From NCBI GenBank assembly GCA_026005015.1, contig BPKG01000001.1, positions 687,501 through 751,500 of the forward strand: a stretch of 64,000 nucleotides of DNA, written 5' to 3'. The DNA comes from Burkholderiales bacterium (lineage in GTDB: Bacteria > Pseudomonadota > Gammaproteobacteria > Burkholderiales > UBA6910). Each line of letters begins with the position of its first letter. The first letter of the stretch is position 1. This document shows positions 20,928 to 28,915 of the stretch, in pieces. The translations under genes were made by a program, and so were the position numbers. The notes beneath the pieces were generated by a model. The model was given only the letters and a program-made list of their open reading frames with translations. It ran no database searches and was not told the origin of the DNA.

Positions 20928-22037
20928 ATGAGGATCTTCAAGCTTCCCGACCTGGGGGAGGGACTGCACGAGGCGGAGATCGCCCAGTGGCACGTCCAAG
21001 AGGGGGACCAGGTACAGGCCGACCAGCCCCTGGTGTCCGTGGAAACCGCCAAGGCCATCGTGGACATCCCCGCGCCTTACGCCGGGCGCATCGCCAAGCG
21101 CTTCGGAGAGCCCGGGGAAGTGGTGCACGTGGGGGCGCCCCTGGTCGGCTTCGAGGGGGAAGCCGCCGAAGAGGACGCGGGCACCGTGGTGGGCCAGATG
21201 CCCGCGCAGCGGCCCCCGGTGGTGGAGGAGGCCCCGGGGCTGGTGGCCCGGCCGGCGGGCGGCGGCATCAAGGCGACCCCGGCGGTGCGGGCCCTGGCCC
21301 AGAAGCTCCAGGTGGATCTCGCCATGGTCACCCCCACCGGCCCGGACGGCCTGATCACGGCGGCCGACGTGCAGCGGGTGGCGCGCATCCTGGCCGAGGC
21401 GGGGCCGCGGGAGGTGCTGCGGGGCGTGCGGCGCGCCATGGCCCAGAACATGACCCTGGCCAACGCCGAGGTGGCCTCGGCCACCCTGGTGGAAGACGCC
21501 GACATCCACGCCTGGCGGCCGGGGGAGGACGTCACCGTGCGCCTGATCCGGGCCCTGGTGGCCGGCTGCCGCGCCGAGCCGGCGCTCAACGCCTGGTACG
21601 ACGCCCAGGCCATGGCCCGCTGGCTGGTGAAGGACGTGCACCTGGGGCTGGCGGTGGACACGCCGGACGGCCTGTTCGTCCCGGTGATCCGCAACGTGGA
21701 CAAGATGGAACCCCCGGCGCTGCGCAAAGCCATCGACAAGCTGGTGGAAGACATGAAGGCCCGGCGCGTGCCGCCGGAGGATCTGAGGGGCAACACCATC
21801 ACTCTCTCCAACTTCGGCATGATCGCCGGCCGCTACGCCGCGCCCGTGGTGCTGCCGCCCACGGTGGCCATCCTGGGCGCCGGGCGTATCCGGGAGGCGG
21901 TGGTGGCGGTGCAGGACCAGCCCGCCGTGCACCGCCTCCTGCCCCTGTCCCTCACCTTCGATCATCGCACCGTCACCGGCGGGGAGGCGGGCCGCTTCCT
22001 GGCGGCCGTGATCGCGGACCTGGAAAAGCCGGCGTGA
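20928..22037 (+). CDS. Dihydrolipoamide acyltransferase E2 of a 2-oxoacid dehydrogenase
   Basis: Core acyltransferase of the complex, 369 residues: one lipoyl domain (1-80) with the lipoylation lysine K42 in ETAKA, a peripheral subunit-binding domain (TPAVRALAQKLQVDL), and the catalytic domain. The catalytic histidine motif reads DHRTVTGG rather than the usual DHRxxDG, so the conserved aspartate is replaced, as in some related E2 proteins. No E3 (lipoamide dehydrogenase) gene is in the cluster, so E3 must come from elsewhere. The stop overlaps the pcm ATG by one base. Confidence 0.9.
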   Translation: MRIFKLPDLGEGLHEAEIAQWHVQEGDQVQADQPLVSVETAKAIVDIPAPYAGRIAKRFGEPGEVVHVGAPLVGFEGEAAEEDAGTVVGQMPAQRPPVVEEAPGLVARPAGGGIKATPAVRALAQKLQVDLAMVTPTGPDGLITAADVQRVARILAEAGPREVLRGVRRAMAQNMTLANAEVASATLVEDADIHAWRPGEDVTVRLIRALVAGCRAEPALNAWYDAQAMARWLVKDVHLGLAVDTPDGLFVPVIRNVDKMEPPALRKAIDKLVEDMKARRVPPEDLRGNTITLSNFGMIAGRYAAPVVLPPTVAILGAGRIREAVVAVQDQPAVHRLLPLSLTFDHRTVTGGEAGRFLAAVIADLEKPA

Positions 22038-22912
22038 TGAATCACCGGAATAACCACGGAGGCACGGAGGCACAGAGGAAGAGCGATTTTTCTGAAACGC
22101 AAAGGGCGCGAAGCGCGCAAAGCAAAAACGATTTCCTCTTTTCAGGATTTTCTTTCGCACCCTTTGCGCCCTCTGCGTTAAAGAAATCTTTTCTTTTGCT
22201 CTGTGCCTCCGTGCCTCTGTGGTTCGCGCTAGAGGCGGCCCAGGCGGACGAGCGTTACGACGCCCTGCGCCAGCGCATGGTGGAGGAGGTGGCCCGGATG
22301 GCCGCCCTGACTGCGGCCGAGACCGGCCGCACCAAGCTCGATGCCAAAGTCATGGCGGCGCTCGCCCGGGTGCCCCGCCACCAATTCGTCCCTTCGGGCC
22401 AGGCGCCCTACGCCTACGAGAACCGACCCCTGCCCATCGGCCACGGCCAGACCATCTCCCAGCCCTATATCGTGGCCTTGATGACCGATCTGCTGGAGGT
22501 GAAACCGGGCCACAAGGTGCTGGAAGTGGGCACCGGCTCCGGCTACCAGGCGGCGGTGTTGGCGGAGATGAGCGCCCAGGTCTTTACCATCGAGATCATC
22601 GAGCCTCTGGGACGCACGGCCGGTGAGCGGCTCAAGCGTCTAGGCTACCGCCAGGTGCGGGTGCGCCTGGGCGACGGCTATTACGGCTGGCCGGAGGAAG
22701 CGCCCTTCGACGCCATCATCGTCACCGCCGCGGCAAGCCACATCCCGCCGTCCCTGGTGCGCCAGCTCAAGCCCGGGGCACGCATGGTGATCCCGGTCGG
22801 CGCGCCCTTCCTCACCCAGCACTTGATGCTGGTGCGCAAGAACGCCGAGGGAACCGTCGAGAGCCGCCAGATCCTGCCGGTGAGGTTCGTGCCCCTCGTG
22901 GGAGGTCACTAG
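22037..22912 (+). CDS. pcm: Protein-L-isoaspartate O-methyltransferase, probably exported
   Basis: SAM-dependent repair methyltransferase acting on isoaspartyl residues. The Pcm domain begins at ERYDALRQRMVEEV and shows VPRHQFVP, GQTISQPYIVALMTDLL and the SAM loop LEVGTGSGYQAAVLAE. Before it the frame passes through the whole 22054-22222 repeat; the last repeat-encoded part gives KKSFLLLCASVPLWFAL followed by EAAQA and then DE, which looks like a signal peptide with an AQA cleavage site. The ATG at 22037 overlaps the E2 stop, but a start inside the repeat is possible. Function is firm; start and export are inferred. Confidence 0.86.
   Translation: MNHRNNHGGTEAQRKSDFSETQRARSAQSKNDFLFSGFSFAPFAPSALKKSFLLLCASVPLWFALEAAQADERYDALRQRMVEEVARMAALTAAETGRTKLDAKVMAALARVPRHQFVPSGQAPYAYENRPLPIGHGQTISQPYIVALMTDLLEVKPGHKVLEVGTGSGYQAAVLAEMSAQVFTIEIIEPLGRTAGERLKRLGYRQVRVRLGDGYYGWPEEAPFDAIIVTAAASHIPPSLVRQLKPGARMVIPVGAPFLTQHLMLVRKNAEGTVESRQILPVRFVPLVGGH
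22054..22222. repeat. Long inverted-repeat element of the GAGGCACAGAG family
   Basis: The left arm (22054-22077), which ends GGAGGCACAGAG, and the right arm (22199-22222), which starts CTCTGTGCCTCC, are inverted copies matching at 23 of 24 positions. Inner segments AACGCAAAGGGCGCG and CCCTTTGCGCCCTCTGCGTT form a second, looser inversion. The element resembles intergenic repeats scattered in many proteobacterial genomes. Here it lies inside the pcm reading frame. Confidence 0.75.
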
Positions 22913-22938
22913 CCCGGGCTAGTTGAGCGCCGCAAAGA

Positions 22939-25410
22939 ATGCTTGATGACGCTCGCTCCCTCCTCCCTCATCCAGCGCCCCCCGTTTCCCGGTCCTCCGG
23001 CACTCCCCCGCTCTTCGCCGTCGCCCTGGTCTCCGCCGCGGCCCTCGCCTACGAGGTGTTGCTTACCCGCATTTTCTCCATCGTCCTGTGGCACCACTTC
23101 GCCTACATGATCATCAGCGTGGCGCTGCTGGGCTACGGGGCCGCGGGATCTGTGGTGAGCGCGCTGCGGGCACCGCTGGAACGGCGCTATGATCTCGCCT
23201 TCGTCGTCGCGGCGGCCCTCTTCGGCTCGACCGCCCTCTTCTGCGGCCTGGCGGCCCAGCACGTAGGGTTCAACCCCTTGGAGCTCGCCTGGACCGGCCG
23301 CCAGCTCGCGCGCCTGGCAGCGGCCTACGCCCTGCTCGCCCTGCCCTTCTTCTTCGCCGCGGTGTGCGTGTGCCTGACCCTCACCCGCTTCGGCGCCGAG
23401 ATCCCGCGGGTGTACAGCTTCGACATTCTGGGCGGCGCCTGCGGCAGCCTCGGCATCGTGGCGGCCCTGTTCGCCCTCGCTCCCGGACAGGCCCTGGGTC
23501 TGGTCGCCGGCACCGGCGGCGCGGCCGCGGCGGCCGGTGCCTTCCGGCTGGGCCGGCCGCGCCTGGGCGCCGCTCTCCTCGCCCTCGTCATCGCCGGCGC
23601 CGCGGGACTGCCGGACGGGCTCACGCGGCTCAAGCTCTCCGAGTACAAACCCCTGGCCCAGGCCCTGGACGTCCAGGGCGCGCACTTGGACTTCGAGACC
23701 TCTTCCCCTTTGGGCCTGGTGAGCGTGGTGGAGAATTCGGTGGTGCCTCTGCGCCACGCGCCCGGGTTGTCCCTGAACGCGCCCCAGGGGCCCCCGTTCC
23801 AGCTCGCCGTGTTCATCGATGGGGACGGGCCCCACGCTATCGACCGCTTCGACGGCGGGCGCGAGTCCCTCGAATACCTGGACTTCGTCACCTGGGCACT
23901 TCCCTATCACCTGGTGGTGCGACCCGCCGTGCTGGTACTGGGCGCCGGCACCGGCACCGACCTGCTCCAGGCCCATTACCACGGCGCCCGCTCAGTAGAT
24001 GCGGTGGAGCTGAACCCCCAGGTGGTGGAGCTGGTGGAGCGCCGCTATGCCGAGTTCTCGGGGCGGCCCTACCATCTCTCCGGGGTGCGCCTCCATCTCG
24101 CCGAAGCGCGGAGCTTCGTGGCGAGGGACCGGAACCATTACGACCTGATCCAGTTGACCCTCCTGGACGCCTTCGGCGCCTCCAGCGCGGGCCTGCACGC
24201 CCTGACCGAAAGCTATCTCTACACGGTGGAGGCTTTGGAGGCTTATCTCGCCCGGCTGCGGCCCGGCGGGCTGCTGGCCATCACCCGCTGGGCCACGGTT
24301 CCGCCCCGTGACGCGCTCAAGCTCTTCGCCACCGCCGTCGTCGGCCTGGAGCGCGCGGGCGTGGCCGATCCCGGCCGCCGACTTGCCATGGTCCGGGGAT
24401 GGCGGACCGTAACCCTGCTAGTGAAGAACGGGAGCTTCAGCGCCGAAGAAGTGGAACGCATCCGGGCCTTCTGCCGCACCCGGTCGTTCGACCCGGTTTA
24501 TTTCCCCGGCATGGAGCGGACCGAAGCCAACCGCTACACGGTCCTACCCCAGCCTTGGTACTACGAAGGGGCCCAGGCGCTCCTTTCCCCCGACCGGGAC
24601 GCCTATCTCGCCCGGTACAAGTTCGCCATCGCGCCGGCCACCGACGACCGGCCCTATTTCTTCAATTCCTTCAAGTGGCGCTCGGCGCCCGAATTCCTGA
24701 CGCTGCGCCGCCAGGGGGCGCTGCCGCCCATCGACTGGGGCTATCCGGTTCTGGTCGCCACCCTGCTCCAGGCCCTGCTGGCGAGCGCCGTGCTGATCCT
24801 GCTGCCGCTCAAGTTTCTGCGGCCGGGACCGGTGTCCGCCCGGGCTGCGCCGGCCTGGCGGATCGCCACGTACTTCGCCGCGGTGGGGCTCGCCTTCATG
24901 CTGATGGAAATCGCCTTCATCCAGAAGCTCACCCTGTTTCTGAGCTACCCCTTGTACGCGGTGGCCGTCGCTTTAGCCGGCTTCCTGTTGTTCGCCGGCC
25001 TGGGAAGCCGCTTCGCCGCTCGCTACACCCGGGAGCCGGGCCGCCGCCCGGATCCCCTCTGGCGGGCGGTGCTCCTGCTTTGCGCCGGCGCGGCGCTCGC
25101 TCTCCTGGCGCTGCCGCTCCTCACCGATCATGGGATCGGGCTGCCCGACCCGGCCCGCATCGCGCTCGCTCTAGCCCTCATCGCTCCGATCGCCTTTCCC
25201 ATGGGCATGCCCTTTCCCCTCGGCCTCGCCCGCGTGTCCCGGCACTGGGGACACTGGGTACCGTGGGCCTGGGCCATCAACGGCTGCGCCTCGGTGGTGG
25301 GCGCCGTCGCCGCGAGCCTTCTCGCCGTGCACGCGGGGTTCACGGTGGTGGTGCTGGCGGCGCTCACCCTCTATCTCCTCGCCGCCGCCAGCTTGCCGCG
25401 ACGGAGCTAG
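22939..25410 (+). CDS. Membrane-embedded spermidine-synthase-like methyltransferase-fold protein
   Basis: Large protein of 823 residues. Hydrophobic helices fill residues about 24-225, a soluble spermidine-synthase-like domain covers about 240-530, and further helices fill about 600-820. The nucleotide-binding loop is GAGTGTD (335-341) followed by VELNP (356-360), where decarboxylated-SAM or SAM would bind; HYDLIQLTLLDAFG comes later. The classical polyamine synthase GGGDG loop is altered, so spermidine formation is not assured. It follows pcm by 26 nt on the same strand. Such membrane fusions are widespread but their reaction is poorly known. Confidence 0.8.
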   Translation: MLDDARSLLPHPAPPVSRSSGTPPLFAVALVSAAALAYEVLLTRIFSIVLWHHFAYMIISVALLGYGAAGSVVSALRAPLERRYDLAFVVAAALFGSTALFCGLAAQHVGFNPLELAWTGRQLARLAAAYALLALPFFFAAVCVCLTLTRFGAEIPRVYSFDILGGACGSLGIVAALFALAPGQALGLVAGTGGAAAAAGAFRLGRPRLGAALLALVIAGAAGLPDGLTRLKLSEYKPLAQALDVQGAHLDFETSSPLGLVSVVENSVVPLRHAPGLSLNAPQGPPFQLAVFIDGDGPHAIDRFDGGRESLEYLDFVTWALPYHLVVRPAVLVLGAGTGTDLLQAHYHGARSVDAVELNPQVVELVERRYAEFSGRPYHLSGVRLHLAEARSFVARDRNHYDLIQLTLLDAFGASSAGLHALTESYLYTVEALEAYLARLRPGGLLAITRWATVPPRDALKLFATAVVGLERAGVADPGRRLAMVRGWRTVTLLVKNGSFSAEEVERIRAFCRTRSFDPVYFPGMERTEANRYTVLPQPWYYEGAQALLSPDRDAYLARYKFAIAPATDDRPYFFNSFKWRSAPEFLTLRRQGALPPIDWGYPVLVATLLQALLASAVLILLPLKFLRPGPVSARAAPAWRIATYFAAVGLAFMLMEIAFIQKLTLFLSYPLYAVAVALAGFLLFAGLGSRFAARYTREPGRRPDPLWRAVLLLCAGAALALLALPLLTDHGIGLPDPARIALALALIAPIAFPMGMPFPLGLARVSRHWGHWVPWAWAINGCASVVGAVAASLLAVHAGFTVVVLAALTLYLLAAASLPRRS

Positions 25411-25434
25411 ATTTTCGGTGGTTTCCGCTTCAAT

Positions 25435-26649
25435 TCAATGATCCAACCGCGCGTCCGGCTTGATCTCCCCCGCCAGGCGCAGGCCCCAGAGGGCGGCCAG
25501 GGGACCCACCGTCTCCAGGATGGCGATGGCGGCGAGCACGGTGGTGGTCAGGGACGCGGTGATCCCGGGGTAGAGCTCTTGGGTCATCTTAAGCAGGCCG
25601 ATAGCCATGGCCGCCATGGGCACGAGGGAGAGCCCCAGCCCGAAAGCCTGGGCCGGGGAAAGTCCCGAATACCGGCCCGCCACGAACACGACGGCGGACT
25701 TAGCGATGAAGCGGGCGAGGACGAAGGCCACCGCCAGCAGGCCCCCCCGGGCGAGCTCTTCCAGGTGCAGGTTGGCGCCCGCCACCACGAACAGCACCAC
25801 GAAGAAGATGTCGCCCCCGTGGCCGAACTCCACCTCCAGGAGCGCCTGGCGCCGGTCCAGGTTACGGCACAGGACCCCCAAGGCGAGGAGCGTGAGCAGG
25901 ATCGACACATGGAGCGCCTGGGCCGTGCCCACCGCCAGGACGATCACCCCCACCAGCAAGGCGAACTGGGCGCTGTCCCGATGCCCGATGAGCTGGCCGA
26001 GCCGGATGGTGAGGTGGGCGAGGACGTAGGCGAGGAGCAGCGACCCGGCCACCTGGTACAGGGGGTGCAGGACCGCCACCACCCAATCGGCCCGTTGCTC
26101 CTGGTGCAACCAGGGCAGGATCGCGATGAAGAAGAAAAATGCCAGGAGGTTGTTGATGGCGATCAGGGTGAGGGCCCGGTCGCTCACCGGGCCCTGGGCG
26201 TCGAACTCCCGCATCACCAGCAGCATCACCGCGGGCGAAGAGGAAATGCCGATGGCGGCGGCGATGGCGGCGTGCACGGGGGGAAAGTCGAACGCGGCGA
26301 GCACCCAGTAGGCGGCGGCGAAGGAGGCGGAGCATTCCGCCAAGGCGGTCGCCAGCACGGCCCGGTCGTTGCGCAGGGACGGGACGTGGAGCCGTCGGCC
26401 GATCTGGAACAGGATGAGGCCGAGGGCCGTGTCGACGAAAATCCCGGCGCCCGCCACCATGGAACGGGTGAAGACGTCCAGCACGCTGGGCCCAAGCAGG
26501 AAGCCGATGGCGATATAGCCGGTGATGCGCGGCACGTAGCGGCTGCGGTGGGCGATCTCGCCCCCCACCAAGCCGGCCCACAGCACCAGGCCGAAAATCA
26601 CCAGCGTGTTGATCTCCGGCGGCCACGCCGGAAGGAAGTCCAAGGACAT
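25435..26649 (-). CDS. CPA2-type cation:proton antiporter
   Basis: Polytopic inner-membrane exchanger of the Na+/H+ antiporter (CPA2, KefB-like) family, 404 residues, about 11 to 12 hydrophobic helices. Recognisable parts are ALGLILFQIGRRLHVPSL, the discontinuous-helix region AIGISSSPAVMLLVMREFD, and GGDIFFVVLFVVAGANL toward the C-terminus. It lacks the cytoplasmic TrkA-N/KTN domain of full KefB, so regulation by nucleotide or glutathione is not expected. It lies between convergent and same-strand genes with no obvious partner. Confidence 0.88.
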   Translation of the reverse strand: MSLDFLPAWPPEINTLVIFGLVLWAGLVGGEIAHRSRYVPRITGYIAIGFLLGPSVLDVFTRSMVAGAGIFVDTALGLILFQIGRRLHVPSLRNDRAVLATALAECSASFAAAYWVLAAFDFPPVHAAIAAAIGISSSPAVMLLVMREFDAQGPVSDRALTLIAINNLLAFFFFIAILPWLHQEQRADWVVAVLHPLYQVAGSLLLAYVLAHLTIRLGQLIGHRDSAQFALLVGVIVLAVGTAQALHVSILLTLLALGVLCRNLDRRQALLEVEFGHGGDIFFVVLFVVAGANLHLEELARGGLLAVAFVLARFIAKSAVVFVAGRYSGLSPAQAFGLGLSLVPMAAMAIGLLKMTQELYPGITASLTTTVLAAIAILETVGPLAALWGLRLAGEIKPDARLDH

Positions 26650-26691
26650 GGAAAGGTTTCTGGAAGGGGTTGCCCCGCGCCGCCCGCCGGA

Positions 26692-28053
26692 TCACTTGGC
26701 CGCGGGTCGGGCCGCCGGCGGCGCGAAGATCCGTTCCATCTCCCGGCGGAAACGGACCGCCTCGCCGTCCGCAAGCTCCACGTCACCCCGGGTGACCAGG
26801 TCGCCGGCCGCCACCGGGCGCTTGAGCTTCGCCCCGTGGGCCAGGCCGATGGGGAGTCCCTGCAGGGCGAGGGAATCTCGGGCGGGCAGCAAGTGTCCAT
26901 ACACGGTGTGCCCCCCTTCCCCGTCCAGCGTCTCACCCGCCCGGAGATCCCGTTTGGCCCTGGCCACCACGTCGCCGAGGAAGTCCGCGGGCGCGCCCGT
27001 GGGCTCCCGGCGCAGGGCCACGGACGCGACGCTGATCGCCAGTTCCAGCCCGATCAGATGGTACGGCTTGTACATGGCGGCGTAATTGCCGCTCGCATCG
27101 GTGATCAGGCCGTACTCCCGGAGGCAGCGGCGCACGTAGTCGCTGTCGGCGGCGAAGGTCACGTACACGCCCCAGCGCAGGCTCCGGCGCACCTGCCGGC
27201 CGTCCCGCAGGAGGCTGGACACCACCTCCACCTGCCCCCGGTGGTGGAGTGTCCCGCCCTCGCTGCGGGGCTTGAGCACCTGGGGCAGCTCGTCCACGCC
27301 GCAAGGCGGAAAAGAAAGCCCCTCGGGGGCGGGGACGAGGCCCGCGGCGTTGGCCACGGCCGCCATCTCGATGGCCGACTTGGTGCCGTCCAGGAAGGAG
27401 TTGAACATCCGGGCGTTGAAGTCCCCCCGGGCCACCATTTCGGGGCTGAAGCCGTAATGGCCCCAGACCGTGTCGGGCGTGGAGCGATGGTAATCGGGGA
27501 GATACTTGGTCCCCTTGCCCGCGGCGATCACTTCGAACCCCGCGCTCCGGGCCCAGTCCACCAGCTCGCAGATGAGAGCCGGCTGGTCGCCGTAGGCCAG
27601 GGAATAGAGGACGCCCGCCTCCCGGCACCGACGCGCGAGCAGCGGCCCGGCCAGGGCGTCGGCCTCCACGTTCACCATGACGACGTGCTTGCCGTGCTGG
27701 CAGCACGCCAGCACGTGACGGATGCCGGCGGCAGGATCCCCGGTGGCATCGATCACCACCTCCACTGGGCCCGCGGCGATCAAGGACAGGGCGTCGTCGG
27801 TGATCCAGGTGCCGCCGGTGGCGAGGGCCGCATCCGCCGAGGGGGCGGCGTACCGGACCTGAGGCCAGCCCACCCGCGCCAGCGCCTCCCGCGCCCGCTG
27901 GGGCGACAGATCGGCCACCCCGATCACGTGCAGCCCCGGCGTCCTGGGAGCCTGGGACAGGAACATGGCACCGAACTTCCCGGCGCCGACCAGGGCGACG
28001 CGCACCGGCTTGCTTTGGGCGGCGCGCTCAAGCAGCAATCGATGAAGATTCAT
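26692..28053 (-). CDS. NAD(P)-dependent oxidoreductase with homoserine-dehydrogenase-like fold and SAF domain
   Basis: Two-part protein of 453 residues. The N-terminal Rossmann domain has VRVALVGAGKFGAMFL near residue 17 and DATGDPAAGIRHVLAC, as in homoserine-dehydrogenase-like proteins. The C-terminal segment, about 380-445, is a SAF domain (RPVAAGDLVTRGDVELAD) like that of sialic-acid-synthase or FlgA-type proteins. Proteins of this architecture occur in sugar-acid and branched-acid catabolism gene sets, but I cannot name the substrate. It lies 42 nt upstream of the antiporter on the same strand. Confidence 0.75.
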   Translation of the reverse strand: MNLHRLLLERAAQSKPVRVALVGAGKFGAMFLSQAPRTPGLHVIGVADLSPQRAREALARVGWPQVRYAAPSADAALATGGTWITDDALSLIAAGPVEVVIDATGDPAAGIRHVLACCQHGKHVVMVNVEADALAGPLLARRCREAGVLYSLAYGDQPALICELVDWARSAGFEVIAAGKGTKYLPDYHRSTPDTVWGHYGFSPEMVARGDFNARMFNSFLDGTKSAIEMAAVANAAGLVPAPEGLSFPPCGVDELPQVLKPRSEGGTLHHRGQVEVVSSLLRDGRQVRRSLRWGVYVTFAADSDYVRRCLREYGLITDASGNYAAMYKPYHLIGLELAISVASVALRREPTGAPADFLGDVVARAKRDLRAGETLDGEGGHTVYGHLLPARDSLALQGLPIGLAHGAKLKRPVAAGDLVTRGDVELADGEAVRFRREMERIFAPPAARPAAK

Positions 28054-28237
28054 GGAGCAGGGTTCCTCGCCATCGGATCGAGAGGGAGCAGGAAGCGGCC
28101 CCTGGTCGGGGCGGCGAACGGGCGGCGGTATGTTACTGTAGAAGGGAGGGCTCCGTCACCCGATGCGCCCTCGCTTCCCCCTTGCCCGCGCGTCGCCTTT
28201 TCCTGCACGATCGCCAGTCGTTGAAAGGAGCACGTCC

Positions 28238-28828
28238 GTGTCGAACTCCCCCATCAGCCGTTATCCGGTTCCCGACCTCGAAGACCTGCCGGAGGACATC
28301 CGCACCCGCATCCTGAAGGTACAGGAGAAAGCTGGCTTCGTCCCCAACGTATTCCTCGCCCTGGCCCACCGGCCGGAGGAGTTCCGAGCGTTCTTCGCCT
28401 ACCACGACGCCTTGATGGAAAAGGAAGGCGGCCTCACCAAGGCCGAGCGGGAAATGATCGTGGTGGCCACCAGCGGCGCCAACCAGTGCCAGTACTGCGT
28501 CGTGGCCCACGGCGCGATCCTGCGCGTCCGGGCGAAGAACCCCTTGATCGCCGACCAGGTGGCTGTCAATTACCGCAAGGCGGACATCACGGCGCGGCAG
28601 AAGGCCATGCTGGACTTCGCCCTCAGGGTAGCCCAGGAATCCCACCGGATCGGGGACGAGGACTTCGCCGTGCTGCGCTCCCATGGGTTTTCCGACGAGG
28701 ACATCTGGGACATCGGGGCAATCGCGGCTTTCTTCGCCCTGTCCAACCGCATGGCCAACCTGATCAACCTGCGGCCGAACGAGGAATTCTATCTGCTGGG
28801 ACGCGTGCCGCCGGAAAAGAAGAGTTGA
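28238..28828 (+). CDS. AhpD-like peroxidase-related protein
   Basis: Alkylhydroperoxidase-D-like protein, 196 residues, all-helical. The redox signature CQYCVVAHG gives C84, C87 and H91, matching the CxxCxxxH centre of AhpD-fold enzymes. The GTG at 28238 was chosen because AAAGGAG lies seven bases before it. It stands alone, divergent from the SAF-domain oxidoreductase. A role in peroxide reduction is likely from the motif; the physiological reductant is unknown. The stop codon abuts a repeat element. Confidence 0.88.
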   Translation: MSNSPISRYPVPDLEDLPEDIRTRILKVQEKAGFVPNVFLALAHRPEEFRAFFAYHDALMEKEGGLTKAEREMIVVATSGANQCQYCVVAHGAILRVRAKNPLIADQVAVNYRKADITARQKAMLDFALRVAQESHRIGDEDFAVLRSHGFSDEDIWDIGAIAAFFALSNRMANLINLRPNEEFYLLGRVPPEKKS

Positions 28829-28829
28829 C

Positions 28830-28886
28830 CGCGGAGACGCGGAGGCACAGAGAAAAAAACGATTCTCTCTGTGCCTCTGTAGGCCA
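28830..28886. repeat. Short copy of the GAGGCACAGAG inverted repeat
   Basis: CCGCGGAGACGCGGAGGCAC followed by AGAGA and an A-run, then TTCTCTCTGTGCCTCTG, forms an inverted repeat directly after the AhpD-like stop codon and before the gabD 3' end. It shares the GGAGGCACAGAG core with the longer element at 22054. It may fold as a hairpin between the two convergent genes; without a T-run it is not a clear terminator. Confidence 0.7.
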
Positions 28887-28915
28887 ACAATTTTTTGACG
28901 CCTTGCTCCCCGGAA

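Noticed and set aside
20265-22037. Long frame joining E1 beta antiphase sequence to E2
   Set aside because: The first part lies in the wrong frame of E1 beta. The lipoyl domain starts cleanly at the ATG at 20928.
25438-28224. A 928-codon plus-strand open frame
   Set aside because: It is antisense to the antiporter and the SAF-domain oxidoreductase, with His/Gly-rich composition typical of GC-rich shadow frames.
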